Positions 50,201 to 58,248 are shown, numbered from the stretch's first letter. The stretch: DNA of 64,000 nucleotides from Actinomycetes bacterium (GCA_021828475.1 JAJZIY010000002.1:1-64000); one strand, 5' to 3'. A program made the numbers and translations. The notes: generated by a model not told the origin, from the letters alone.

Positions 50201-50814
50201 AAGCGCCCAGGTGGCGCGCTGTCCCCACCCGCGGTGAGCGCTGACCACTCGCGTACCATCCGAGGCCGGTAGAGGCTGTAGCGGTCGAACAGCTCGGCCA
50301 GGTGCCGTACCGCCCCGAAGCGACGCTGTCGTCCGGACGGCCCGGGCGGTGACGAAGCCCGTAAGTGGGCCGCCAGTACGGCCAAGCTGGGGTCGTCGAG
50401 GTGCCGGTCGACGATCTGGACGAGCGGCCACACGCAGACCTCCGGCGCCCACGGCCCGCTGCGCCGGGCCCCTCCGGCGTAGCCCGTGACCTCCCTCACC
50501 AGACCTGTGACCAGGGACGAAGGCGAAGGCCAGTCGACGTTGGCGCAAGTGCCGTCGCCGCCTGCCGTAGCGGGCTGGCCGGCCACGGCAGCGGGCCCGG
50601 CTGCACCGAGGGGGCCGGCTGCACCGGGGCCCGGCACCGGTGCAGCGGTTGCGCCGAGGCTGTGGCCGAGGCGCTGGCTGAGCCATCTCTCGACACCTCT
50701 GGTGGGGACTGCGACGACTTCGGTCGCCAGGGCGTCCCGGAGGGGCTCGGCAAGGACCTCGGCCATCATCTCAACCAGGTAGTCGGCTCGGGCGGCACGG
50801 TGGACTAGCAGCAC
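47209..50814 (-). CDS. recC: Exodeoxyribonuclease V gamma subunit RecC
   Basis: A 1,201-residue RecC. It begins VLLVHRAARADYLVEMMAE and has VVAVPTRGVERWLSQRLG, a family N-terminal signature, VCCFGLTRLPEVHLEVL, DVIVMCPDIEEFAPLVHAVFG and CLLGMDDGVFPRP. RecC recognises Chi in characterised complexes; the sequence used by this organism is unknown. The GTG at 50814 is preferred, as it gives the family start; no ribosome site is seen, and TACCCT ends 8 nt upstream, suggesting a leaderless message. It is first in the operon. Confidence 0.94.
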   Translation of the reverse strand: MLLVHRAARADYLVEMMAEVLAEPLRDALATEVVAVPTRGVERWLSQRLGHSLGATAAPVPGPGAAGPLGAAGPAAVAGQPATAGGDGTCANVDWPSPSSLVTGLVREVTGYAGGARRSGPWAPEVCVWPLVQIVDRHLDDPSLAVLAAHLRASSPPGPSGRQRRFGAVRHLAELFDRYSLYRPRMVREWSALTAGGDSAPPGRFDGWVPPGRLDDVAWQSSLWSRLRAEVGEPSPAELAAQAVEVLVERPEASRLPERVCCFGLTRLPEVHLEVLAALAEARDVHLFLLHPSPTLWRRVAESTGAAGTGHSRASGEVGLAREEGPGAETAVNPLLRSWGRDCRELQLLLQAHGFVAAGHRDVADKRPPTLLSLVQSDIREDREPPGPPHQGEPDRRPLLGGDDRSLQVHSCHGRGRQVEVVREAVLQLLALDPSLEPRDVIVMCPDIEEFAPLVHAVFGTAGLDGGPVLPVRVADRSVRQTNPVLGVAAHLLELAAGRAGAAEVLDFVSRAPVSRRFQLDEDDLSQLERWTEGTGVRWGMDGDHRAIWKMPGFEASTWKAGMERLLLGVAMDDEGELFGGVLPYGDLAGPEVDLAGRLAELVSRLGAAMRRLAGPLSVTGWADALARSTLELCCPERGEEWQVEQFRRQLSDVAARAAAAPPSGGAAAMGGPLLELAEARALFEDELEGRPTRANFRTGDVTVCTLLPMRSVPHRVVCLLGMDDGVFPRPVADDGDDLLACKPMVGDRDPPAEDRQMLLDAVMAAIDHLVITFEGHDQHLNQPRPPAVPVAELLDVVDRTVRWPPAGTDEGLPARRAVLVEHPLQPFHVDNFLPGRLGGPGPWRFDRLQLDGARAATGPRSERPPFLSGRLPPLEDRVVPLASLVRFLEHPVRAFLRTRLGYYPGDVPEPLSDALSLELGPLERWSLGDRLLAVAAAGGDLDKAVAAEQGRGLVPPGALGQAAIEEVRGVVAALVALLEAVPQARVPPRPLEVNVALPDGRAVVGSVPGVHDGTVVRAVYSKLGAKHRLRAWAHFVALSAAHPELSPGAVTLGQAEGSSPDRPRLRAQALTAFGGGQQERQVRALGLLVQLVDLFDRGMREPLPLYCATSAAWAEAVRQGDNAQERARPRWSSPYDERGEAYDPEHLAVFGAGVDLEQLLAEAPVDGEAGPGWPAERTRLGRLAVRLWGPVLEHEKLCEL

Positions 50815-51333
50815 TGGGCAACAGGGTAGGGCCGGCTTGGGACAGCCGGGAGCCGTCGCCGTTGGGCCGCTCCGACCAGGTGCGCGCACCTGGCCCCGGC
50901 CCGCCGGGGGCGCTGTCGGGGCCGTGCACGCTTGGCGGCCGCCGGCGCCCTGCGGTGCCGGCAACCTGGCCACCGCGGGGGCTCGGCCTCCCTGAGCGCG
51001 GTGGCCCTCGTCCATGACGGCGTCCGGCTGCAGCCGGCTCCTTCCCTCTGTTGCCCGGCAGGTATTGCCGTCCCCATAAAGGGCGGCTACCCGATAACGC
51101 TACAATTTGTATTGGCGCGCCGCTCCTGAAGGGATTTGCATGTCAACCGGGTTGGAAAGGGGCCAATGTCCCTACTGACGGCACGGGCGGGCACGAGCCG
51201 GCGACGTACAATTGCGCCGTGCCCCCGGGGAAAGTCCTCCCCGCCGTCGGTGCCTGGCGAAGTCAGGTCGCCAGGGCCTCCAACAAAGGTGGCGCGGCTG
51301 CATACCGCAGCGGGCGCGAGGAGAGTTGCTGCA
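50815..51333. other. Intergenic region between recC and an unknown membrane-protein gene
   Basis: I see no convincing gene here. It is locally less GC-rich around 51085-51145, with TACAAT hexamers at 51101-51106 and 51207-51212 on the plus strand and TTGACA (51141-51146) on the minus strand. These are candidate divergent promoter parts, though none has a well-spaced partner. In-frame extension of the downstream gene to an ATG at 51166 is possible, but its composition looks noncoding. Confidence 0.5.
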
Positions 51334-51900
51334 GTGCCCAAGGTGGTCGTGCTTGCGTTGTGGGCCCTTTTGGCCGCCGCGCCCGCCTGCATGATCGGGG
51401 CGGCGCTGGCAGGAGGCGCTCCGTGGGCAGCAGGCACCCCTCTCGCCGGGCGCGTCCCGTGGCTCTTGGCGGCGATGGTCTGCACCGTGGCGGCCCTGGC
51501 CGTCCTCTGGCTGTTGTGCCTGCGGGCGCCGGCGCAGCAGCCCACGATCGACCTGCTGACCGGCCACACGCGCCTGCGTGAAGGTTGCGGCTGCGCCGCT
51601 GTCCTCGAGCTCGGCTCCCTACACGTCGGCGGGGCCTACTGCCTTGGGACGGAGATCTTGGCCTACTTCGAGCAGCCCTTGGACAGCGGTTGCGAGCCGC
51701 TGGCTCTCTTCCTCAGCTGGAGGGTAGGCAACAGGCACCTGGCCCTGCGCCAGTGGCGGCAGCTGGCCCGGTGGCAGTCGCTCGGCACGGCGCTGCGGCT
51801 GTCAGCGGCCAGTGGCCTTCCAGCGTTCGTGGTGCAGGACGCGATGACCTGGCTCAGCCTTCCGGAGCTTCACCTCAGGGGGGCTCGCCCGGTGATCTGA
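51334..51900 (+). CDS. Two-TM membrane protein of unknown function
   Basis: A 188-residue protein. Two hydrophobic helices (about residues 2-24 and 37-60) precede a cytoplasmic or external domain of about 125 residues containing TGHTRLREGCGCAAVLELG and WRVGNRHLALRQW. I do not recognise the family. The GTG at 51334 is chosen because AGGAGAG lies 8 nt upstream; an ATG at 51166 would add 56 residues of Arg/Pro-rich, low-quality sequence. It is convergent with the FlbD-family gene. Confidence 0.6.
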   Translation: MPKVVVLALWALLAAAPACMIGAALAGGAPWAAGTPLAGRVPWLLAAMVCTVAALAVLWLLCLRAPAQQPTIDLLTGHTRLREGCGCAAVLELGSLHVGGAYCLGTEILAYFEQPLDSGCEPLALFLSWRVGNRHLALRQWRQLARWQSLGTALRLSAASGLPAFVVQDAMTWLSLPELHLRGARPVI

Positions 51901-51908
51901 GCGCAGGC

Positions 51909-51943
51909 CCCCTGTGCGTGCGGCCCCCCCTGTGCGTGCGGCC
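51909..51943. repeat. Pair of identical 17-bp direct repeats
   Basis: CCCCTGTGCGTGCGGCC occurs twice, at 51909-51925 and 51927-51943, in the short gap between the convergent unknown gene and the FlbD-family gene. No hairpin with a T-run is visible. Confidence 0.8.
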
Positions 51944-51964
51944 CCGGGCGTGGCTTCGCCGGGT

Positions 51965-52261
51965 TCAGCCCCGGCCTCCCGGCCCGCCACCCCCGGGAGG
52001 CCGACCGTCGGTGGGCAGGAGCCTCAGGTGCCGGCCCCGTGCTGGGGACTGGCGAGGGAGCCCCTCGAGCCTCGAGGCTGCCACCAGCACAGACGCCCGG
52101 TACGAGCAGGCCCGTTCGACGACCTCGTCGACGCTCTCGCGCACCGTGACCTGGCGGCCGTCGACGAGGAAGAGCACCGTGCCGGGAGTCGCCTCGACCC
52201 GTTCGACCAGGTCGGCATTGACCGCGAGCTCGCGCCCGTCTTCGGTGGTCAACACGATCAC
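51965..52261 (-). CDS. FlbD-family protein (orphan)
   Basis: A 98-residue protein whose first 60 residues match the FlbD pattern: VIVLTTEDGRELAVNADLVE, RVEATPGTVLFLVDGRQV and VRESVDEVVERACSYRA. FlbD is usually encoded inside flagellar operons and its biochemical role is unclear. No flagellar gene is in this window. The last 35 residues are Pro/Gly/Arg-rich and not part of the domain. The GTG at 52261 has GCAGGAG 8 nt upstream, a strong ribosome site that supports the gene. Confidence 0.8.
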   Translation of the reverse strand: MIVLTTEDGRELAVNADLVERVEATPGTVLFLVDGRQVTVRESVDEVVERACSYRASVLVAASRLEGLPRQSPARGRHLRLLPTDGRPPGGGGPGGRG

Positions 52262-52742
52262 TGTCGCCGCTCCTGCCGTGATTTGCCGGTGCCACGCACC
52301 GGCGTAGCCGTGCCTTCCCGCTCGGCACCGCTCCGGCACTCCTGAGTTGCCGGGCGGGATATGTGGCACAAGGCTCGGCACCCTGGGCAACAGAACCCTA
52401 TGCGGCCTCCGGTCCGGGCACCGGGCCCAGCGGGCCCCTCCTCCACCGGCCGCCCGCGTCCCAGCCGGCATGCTCCCAACGCCAGCCGGCATGCCCGACT
52501 TCCGTTCCCGGGCCGGCAGTGGCCTGGGCCCCCGACGCGCTCAACACTGCCCGCCCGCCGCCCCGAGGCTGTACCCGCCGGCGGCCGCCCGTCGCCGCAC
52601 GACCCAGGCCAGGGACGCAGCGACAGCCACCGGACCGATGGCGAACGCCAAGACCAGGAGCCTGCTGCATGACATTTGTCATCGGCAATTCCTGACCGAT
52701 CTCACTGGCGTGCCGGCGCCGGCCGGGCAATCGTATTGAGCC
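52262..52742. other. Divergent intergenic region with a leader hairpin and a palindrome
   Basis: No gene is seen between the FlbD-family gene and the ABC operon. Near the FlbD side, GCCGGTGC-CAC-GCACCGGC (52285-52303) is a perfect 8-bp hairpin in the presumed leader of that gene. Near the ABC side lies the palindrome at 52669-52682. The middle is GC-rich without recognisable signals. Confidence 0.55.
52669..52682. promoter_or_regulatory. Perfect palindrome ATGACA-TT-TGTCAT ahead of the ABC-2/DesKR-like operon
   Basis: A perfect 6-2-6 inverted repeat 60 nt upstream of the ABC ATPase start, in an otherwise GC-rich region. NarL/DesR-type regulators bind short palindromes, and the operon's fourth gene encodes one, so this is a candidate autoregulatory site. 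The link is inference. Confidence 0.6.
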
Positions 52743-53666
52743 ATGGCAAGCACCATGCACGGCCCGCCCGGCATCCTCGTGAGCGGGCTGCACAAGTCGT
52801 ACGGGCCGGTCGAGGCCGTCCGGGGCGTCGACCTCCGCATCGACCCGGGCGAGACCGTTGCCCTGCTCGGCCCAAACGGTGCGGGCAAGTCGACGACCAT
52901 CGACGTCGTGCTCGGCCTGGCACAGCCCGACGCCGGACAGGTCAGCGTGTTCGGCACGACGCCGGCCGACGCAGTGTCGGCAGGCAGGACCGGCGGGATG
53001 CTCCAGACGGGCTCGCTCATAGAGGGGCTCTCGGTGCGAGAGCTCGTGACCATGGTGGCCTCTCTTTACCCGCACCCCCTCGACGTGGGGCAGGTCCTGG
53101 AGACCACGGGTGCCGAGAGCTTCGCAGCCCAGAGGACGACCAAGCTCTCAGGGGGCCAGGCGCAGCGGGCCCGCTTCGCGCTGGCGCTGGTGGGTGACCC
53201 TGACCTCCTGGTCCTGGACGAGCCGACGGCCGCCCTCGACGTCGAGGGCCGCCACGACTTCTGGGGCTCGATGCGCGATATCGCCCGCAACGGCAAGACG
53301 GTCGTCTTCGCCACCCACTATCTCGAGGAGGCGGACGCATACGCGGACCGCATAGTCGTCATGGCCCGGGGCCGCGTCGTAGCAGACGGCCCGGCAACGC
53401 AGATAAAGGCTCGGGCCGGTGGCCGCACGATACGCGCGACACTCCCGTACGCCGACCTCGGCGCCCTGAGGGCCCTGCCAGGGGTCACCGGTGCGGACCT
53501 CCGTGGGGAGGCCGTTGTGCTGGCCTGCAGCGATTCCGACAGCGCGTTGTGGGCGCTGCACAGTGCCTTTCCCGACGCACACGACATCGAAGTCCGCGGC
53601 GCGGGGCTCGAGGACGCTTTCCTCGAGCTCGTCTCCGGCGACCAAAGCGAGGTTGCGGCACCATGA
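52743..53666 (+). CDS. ABC-2 transporter ATP-binding protein
   Basis: A 307-residue ATPase. Walker A is LLGPNGAGKSTTIDVV near residue 42, the Q-loop lies in GGMLQTGSL, the signature is KLSGGQAQRARFALALV near 135, and Walker B is LLVLDEPTAALDVEG, followed by the switch His in FATHYLEEAD. A C-terminal domain of about 90 residues follows, as in drug and lipid exporter ATPases. The stop overlaps the permease start (ATGA). It is first in a four-gene operon with permease, histidine kinase and response regulator. Confidence 0.94.
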   Translation: MASTMHGPPGILVSGLHKSYGPVEAVRGVDLRIDPGETVALLGPNGAGKSTTIDVVLGLAQPDAGQVSVFGTTPADAVSAGRTGGMLQTGSLIEGLSVRELVTMVASLYPHPLDVGQVLETTGAESFAAQRTTKLSGGQAQRARFALALVGDPDLLVLDEPTAALDVEGRHDFWGSMRDIARNGKTVVFATHYLEEADAYADRIVVMARGRVVADGPATQIKARAGGRTIRATLPYADLGALRALPGVTGADLRGEAVVLACSDSDSALWALHSAFPDAHDIEVRGAGLEDAFLELVSGDQSEVAAP

Positions 53667-54397
53667 GCCACGCCACCTACCTGCGCTACGAGCTGGTCCG
53701 CACCTTCCGCAACCGCCGCTTCCTCTTCTTCTCGCTCGGCTTCCCTCTATTGATGTTCCTGCTGATCGCCGGTGCCAACCAGTCCAAGAGGCTCGACGGC
53801 ATACCCTTCCCCCTCTACTACATGACCGGGATGGTCTCGTGGGGAGCGATGATCGCCATCATCTCGTCGGGCACCCGCATCTCGGCCGAGCGCCAGATCG
53901 GTTGGGCGCGCCAGCTCAGGATCACACCGCTCAGCACACGGACCTACTTCCGTTCCAAGGTGGTCGGCGGCTATGTCATGGCACTGCTGACGATCGCCGT
54001 CCTCTACGTCGCCGGCTCGATGCTCTCGGTCCACCTCGATGCCAGGCAGTGGGCGCTCATGACGCTCCTTCTCCTGATCGGTCTGGTCCCCTTCGCCGTC
54101 CTCGGGATCATGCTCGGGCACCTTCTGAAACCGGACTCCCTCGGCCCGGCTGTCGGTGGGGTGACTTCTCTTTTCGCCCTGCTGGGAGGAGCATGGGGGC
54201 CGCTGTCCACGAGCACGACCTTCGTCGACATCGTCAAGTGCATCCCGTCGTACTGGTTGGTGCAGTCGGGCAAGGTCGCCCTCGGTGGCCCGGGCTGGCC
54301 CCCGCTCCAGGCATGGGTAGTCCTGGCGGTGTGGACAGCCGCCCTCGCCTGGCTGGCCGTGGCCGCCTTCAGGCGTGACACGGCACGGCTCACCTAG
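53663..54397 (+). CDS. ABC-2 type permease
   Basis: A 244-residue membrane protein with about six TM helices (LFFSLGFPLLMFLLIAGA near residue 24 is the first) and the ABC-2 pattern including ISAERQIGWARQLRITPLS, the coupling segment after TM2. It pairs with the upstream ATPase. Substrate is unknown; in related operons with DesKR-like systems these exporters respond to membrane or antibiotic stress. Confidence 0.9.
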   Translation: MSHATYLRYELVRTFRNRRFLFFSLGFPLLMFLLIAGANQSKRLDGIPFPLYYMTGMVSWGAMIAIISSGTRISAERQIGWARQLRITPLSTRTYFRSKVVGGYVMALLTIAVLYVAGSMLSVHLDARQWALMTLLLLIGLVPFAVLGIMLGHLLKPDSLGPAVGGVTSLFALLGGAWGPLSTSTTFVDIVKCIPSYWLVQSGKVALGGPGWPPLQAWVVLAVWTAALAWLAVAAFRRDTARLT

Positions 54398-54521
54398 CGG
54401 CACGACAGGCAACCCTGGCCGTGTACGACGGACATTCGGCACCCCTCCCCTACCAGCCGGGCCGGAGGACCGAGTGCCCCGTGACGGACATGACGGGCAC
54501 ACGGGGCTAGCTTTGAGCGGC

Positions 54522-55661
54522 ATGGCAACTGGCGCAGCCCCGGCTGGGCCGAACGACGCGGCGTGGCTCGAGGACCAGCGCAAGTGGGCGCGTGGATGGC
54601 GCGGGGTCGTGTTCCCGGTCGTCTTCCTGGCGTGGCTGGTCGAGCCGGCAGCCGCCATCCCTGCAGACGTGCACAGCCCGGCGGCACGTGCCGCCGGCTT
54701 CGCTGTCCTCGCCGCCTTCTGTGCCTGCTACATAGCCATGCTCGCCGGCCGTCGCAGCACCCGCCGGGTGCACCTTTTGCTGATGGCAACCTCGATTGCC
54801 CTCACTCTTGCCGAGCTCCCGTTCGCTCATGCCGACGCCATGGTCATGGCCGTCTTCGTCTGCGCCGCCGGCCTGATGCGCTATGCCGAGAAGGGAGCGT
54901 TCCTGGTCGTGTTCTTCACAGCGCTGGCGGTGTTGCTGCCCCCTTCGGTGCCCTCGTGGCACGATAGCTTCGGTACCTGCCTGCAAAACGGGACCATATT
55001 CGCCATCCCCCTCACCGGCCTGGCGATGTTCGGCTTCGGCCGGCTCCTGCGTGGCAACATCCTCCTCGCCGAGGCGAGGACAGAGCTGGCCCGCCTGGCC
55101 GCCGAGAACGAGCGCAGCCGGATAGCGCGAGACCTGCACGACCTCCTCGGGCACTCGCTGACGACCATCGCCGTGAAGGCGACCCTGGCCGACAGGCTGA
55201 GCGGCCAGGATCCCGCAGGCGCCGCCAACGAGATCCGCGAGGTGGCAGCACTGAGCCGGCGGGCCCTGGCCGACGTACGCGCCGCCGTGTCCAACTACCG
55301 GGAGGTGACGCTGGCCGGCGAGCTGGCGACGGGACGCGAGCTCCTGCGGGCGGCAGGCATCGTCGGGGAGCTGCCGCCGTCCGTCGACGTGGCGGACAAC
55401 GCCAGGCAGGAGCTGTTCGGCTGGGTGGTCCGGGAGGGCCTGACGAACGTCGTGCGGCATTCTCATGCCCGCACCTGCCGGGTCCGGATCTCCGCCGATG
55501 CCATCGAGATCGTCGACGACGGCACCGGAGGCGCGGCCGCCTGCGGCAACGGTCTCACGGGCCTGCGCGACCGCGTCGCAGACCTGGGCGGGGCGATCGA
55601 GGCCGGCCGCATCGAGCCGCGCGGGTGGCGCCTGGCTGTGAACCTTCCAGGGGCGCAGTGA
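54522..55661 (+). CDS. DesK-like sensor histidine kinase
   Basis: A 379-residue membrane kinase. About five hydrophobic helices fill residues 25-175, followed by a coiled coil (LAEARTELARLAAENERSR) and the HisKA_3 phospho-acceptor box RIARDLHDLLGHSLTTIAVKA, with the His near residue 205. The ATPase part has EGLTNVVRHSHA and DDGTGG. The ATG at 54522 is preferred over an in-frame start overlapping the permease end. The stop overlaps the regulator start (GTGA). Confidence 0.92.
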   Translation: MATGAAPAGPNDAAWLEDQRKWARGWRGVVFPVVFLAWLVEPAAAIPADVHSPAARAAGFAVLAAFCACYIAMLAGRRSTRRVHLLLMATSIALTLAELPFAHADAMVMAVFVCAAGLMRYAEKGAFLVVFFTALAVLLPPSVPSWHDSFGTCLQNGTIFAIPLTGLAMFGFGRLLRGNILLAEARTELARLAAENERSRIARDLHDLLGHSLTTIAVKATLADRLSGQDPAGAANEIREVAALSRRALADVRAAVSNYREVTLAGELATGRELLRAAGIVGELPPSVDVADNARQELFGWVVREGLTNVVRHSHARTCRVRISADAIEIVDDGTGGAAACGNGLTGLRDRVADLGGAIEAGRIEPRGWRLAVNLPGAQ

Positions 55662-56266
55662 CCATACGGTTGCTCCTTGCCGACGACCAGGAGCTCATAC
55701 GCTCGGCGCTGGAGCGCTTGCTTGACATGGAGGAAGACTTCTCCGTGGTCGCCTCGGTCGGCAGGGGCGACCAGGTGGCGGACGCCGCCCGGCGCACCCA
55801 GCCCGACGTCGCGTTGCTCGACGTCGAGATGCCCGGTCTCGACGGTCTGGCGGCAGCAGCCCTCCTGGCCCAACACGCCCCCGGCTGCCGTACCCTCATC
55901 CTCACGACGTTCGGGCGACCGGGCTACCTGCGCCGGGCGATCGAGGCGGGAGCCGCCGGCTTCGTGGTGAAGGACTCGCCCGTGGACGAGCTGGCCGTGG
56001 CCATCCGCCGGGTGGCGGCGGGCGAGCGCGTCATAGACCCGGCCCTGGCAGCGGCGACGATTGCCCACGGCCGCTCCCCTCTCACCCAGCGTGAGCGCGA
56101 CGTACTGGTGGCAGCCCGGTCGGGCACCACCGTGGCCGACATGGCCGGCCGTCTGTTCCTATCGGAGGGCACGGTGCGCAACCACCTTTCTGCGGTCATC
56201 GCCAAGACCGGGGCGAAGAACCGCTTCGACGCCCTACGGATCGCCGAGGAGCGGGGCTGGCTCTGA
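55658..56266 (+). CDS. NarL/DesR-like response regulator
   Basis: A 202-residue regulator. The receiver domain has LLLADDQELIRSALERLL, the phospho-acceptor Asp in VALLDVEMPGLDG near residue 53, the Thr in LILTTFGR and the Lys in FVVKDSP. The LuxR-type HTH is LTQRERDVLVAARSGTTVAD with GTVRNHLSAVIAK, ending IAEERGWL as in DesR-like proteins. The GTG at 55658 overlaps the kinase stop by 4 nt. The palindrome ahead of the ABC operon is a candidate target. Confidence 0.94.
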   Translation: MTIRLLLADDQELIRSALERLLDMEEDFSVVASVGRGDQVADAARRTQPDVALLDVEMPGLDGLAAAALLAQHAPGCRTLILTTFGRPGYLRRAIEAGAAGFVVKDSPVDELAVAIRRVAAGERVIDPALAAATIAHGRSPLTQRERDVLVAARSGTTVADMAGRLFLSEGTVRNHLSAVIAKTGAKNRFDALRIAEERGWL

Positions 56267-56276
56267 CGACCGCCCG

Positions 56277-58142
56277 TCAGCCACCCCGCAGGCCGCCACG
56301 GCTGTGCAGGCGCCAGGCCACCGCACCCAGCAGCACGGCGACGACGGCGAGGGCGGCCAGCAGCAGGGTGTTGGTCCCGCCAGCGCCACCGTTGGCACCG
56401 CCTACCGCCCCGCGTCGGCCTTGGCCCGACGCCAGCGGTGCCGTCGTCTGGCTGCCCGGTGGGCTGCTGCCGGCCGGCGTGGTCGTGGGGGATGTAGCGG
56501 ACGTGGTCGGCGTGGTGGTCGGCGTGGTGGTCGGCGTGGTGGTCGGCGTGGTGCTCGACGTTGGCGCACCGGCCACGGCGGAAGTGCTCGTCGGCGGGGT
56601 GGTGGTGCTGGCCCCGGCTCCCGTGCCGCTGGGACTACTTGCGGCAGCAATCACGCTCTCGGCCGTCAGCGCCGCGCCACAACCGGCGGTGGGCACTGCC
56701 ACCACGACCGGAGGAAGCTGCGGCGCCTCGGGCAACCCGAAGAGCGTGGTAGGTATGGCGTTGGCCATAGCAGTCTGGCCTGCCACGTTGGGGTGCAGGT
56801 TGTCGGCGTTGAAATAGGGCGGGTAGGGGGCCCAGGGCTGGCACTGCCCGGCGTACACGTCCCCCATCACCGCCGCCAGGTTGATCACGCCGTCGAACCC
56901 GCTCCCGGGCGCAAGTGCCCACGCGTCCACGGCCTCGAGCGTCGCCTGCTCGGCTGGGCCCCATTCCTCCGCTCGGCAGTTGCCGGGCTGCGTGCAGGGT
57001 GGGGAAGTCAACCTGGGCAGCAGGGGAACGCCGTACACCTTGAGGCCGGCCGCGTGGACCTCGGCGATGAGCTGCTTCATCCCCCCGATGATCGAGGCTG
57101 CGCTGCCGTACGGCGGGTCGTTGTCCGTGTAGCCGAACCATATGTCGTTGGTGCCGAGGAGCACGACCACCGCCCTGACACCGGGGAGGTCGAGTGCGTC
57201 CCGGCCCAGCCGCTCCAGTCCCGGCGTGCCGCCCCCGGACGCCGCAAAGGTGTTGTCCTCGCCGCTCGAGTTGTGCCCGGGCGGGAACGCGGTGAGGGTG
57301 TTGCCCGCGATGCCCTCGTTGACGACAGCCACCTGTTGGTCGGCCGGCAGCTGGGCGATGCGCTGGTTGAGCGCCCCCACCCACGAGAAGCCTGCTGTCT
57401 GGTAGCCGAAGCCATCAGTGATCGAATCACCCAAAGCGACGACGGTGCCCTGTGCCTGGCTGCCACCAACCTCGACGGCCGAGAGCCAGCGGTCCCACCA
57501 GTCCTTGCCAGTGAAGACAGCCCCGCTCAACGACGCCGTCCGGTCGCCACCTCCGTTGCGGGTGTAGTAGGAGACGACCCGGCCCTGACAGCAATCGTGG
57601 ACGCTCACAGGGGCCACCCCCGGCACCCAGATGCTGACGACAAGGGTCTCACCCGCCGTCACTGTGAGCGCAGCGGAGTCGCTCGTCACATCCTGGCCGG
57701 CTGGGACGGTGACCGATCGGCTCCCGCCGAAGGTCACCGGGACGAGAGTGCCCGGGACCGCCCCGGCGCCGGTGGTGCCGTCCCTCTCGGCCACGCTCAC
57801 AGCGCCGACGGTGAGCGGCACCGGCCCCCAACCGTTGGACAGCCGCAGACGGACCGAGGTACCTCCCACGGCAACCGTGGCGATCTCCCTGACCGTCGTG
57901 TTGTCCGCCGACACTCGCGGGAACGGCTGCAGCAGCAGGTCCATCGGCGATGTCCAGGCTGTCATCTCCCCGCCCGTCGCGCCGCCGGCCGGAGGCCGGC
58001 TCCCGGACGCCGGGCCGGCCGAGACAACCGCAGTGGGGGTGCCGGTGCTGCGCGGCGTGGCCGATGCAGGCGCCCCGCCCGTTGCGACCACCAGCAGGCA
58101 GGCGGCCAGGGCACCGGCCCAGCACTGCCACAACCTGCTCAT
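56277..58142 (-). CDS. Secreted SGNH/GDSL hydrolase with C-terminal membrane anchor
   Basis: A 621-residue exported protein. Signal peptide (about residues 1-28), then a beta-rich N-terminal domain (about 60-225), then the SGNH catalytic domain: GDSITDGFG holds the Ser, NEGIAGN the Gly, LLGTNDIWFG the Asn and NADNLHPNVAGQ the catalytic Asp-x-x-His. A Thr/Pro-rich stalk (about 500-580) includes a TPTT repeat, and a TM helix with basic tail ends the protein. It probably acts on an envelope or external ester or polysaccharide. The ATG at 58142 is preferred for the signal peptide; in-frame GTG starts exist upstream. Confidence 0.88.
   Translation of the reverse strand: MSRLWQCWAGALAACLLVVATGGAPASATPRSTGTPTAVVSAGPASGSRPPAGGATGGEMTAWTSPMDLLLQPFPRVSADNTTVREIATVAVGGTSVRLRLSNGWGPVPLTVGAVSVAERDGTTGAGAVPGTLVPVTFGGSRSVTVPAGQDVTSDSAALTVTAGETLVVSIWVPGVAPVSVHDCCQGRVVSYYTRNGGGDRTASLSGAVFTGKDWWDRWLSAVEVGGSQAQGTVVALGDSITDGFGYQTAGFSWVGALNQRIAQLPADQQVAVVNEGIAGNTLTAFPPGHNSSGEDNTFAASGGGTPGLERLGRDALDLPGVRAVVVLLGTNDIWFGYTDNDPPYGSAASIIGGMKQLIAEVHAAGLKVYGVPLLPRLTSPPCTQPGNCRAEEWGPAEQATLEAVDAWALAPGSGFDGVINLAAVMGDVYAGQCQPWAPYPPYFNADNLHPNVAGQTAMANAIPTTLFGLPEAPQLPPVVVAVPTAGCGAALTAESVIAAASSPSGTGAGASTTTPPTSTSAVAGAPTSSTTPTTTPTTTPTTTPTTSATSPTTTPAGSSPPGSQTTAPLASGQGRRGAVGGANGGAGGTNTLLLAALAVVAVLLGAVAWRLHSRGGLRGG
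56502..56553. repeat. 12-bp tandem repeat encoding Thr-Pro stalk
   Basis: About four copies of GTGGTCGGCGTG. In the hydrolase gene on the minus strand they encode PTTT repeats of the stalk. The repeat is in frame, so copy number can vary without breaking the protein. Confidence 0.85.
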
Positions 58143-58248
58143 CGTCCTCGTCCGCTCCCCCGTCACCGGTGCACCTCTGCGCAAGCCTGCCTCCAAGCGG
58201 GCATGCGTCACCCCCCCGACGCGGCGCCGCCGGCGGGGACAGGCCCGG

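Noticed and set aside
51166-51333. ATG at 51166 as the start of the unknown membrane protein
   Set aside because: It has a weaker ribosome site than the GTG at 51334 and would add 56 Arg/Pro/Ser-rich residues lacking protein-like character.
50815-51333. A LexA box near recBCD
   Set aside because: No GAAC-N4-GTTC palindrome was found in this region; the only clear box is at 59334-59345.
52262-52742. A riboswitch or structured RNA in the leader of the FlbD-family gene
   Set aside because: Apart from one 8-bp hairpin, no known riboswitch consensus could be recognised. The hairpin is reported only as a structure.
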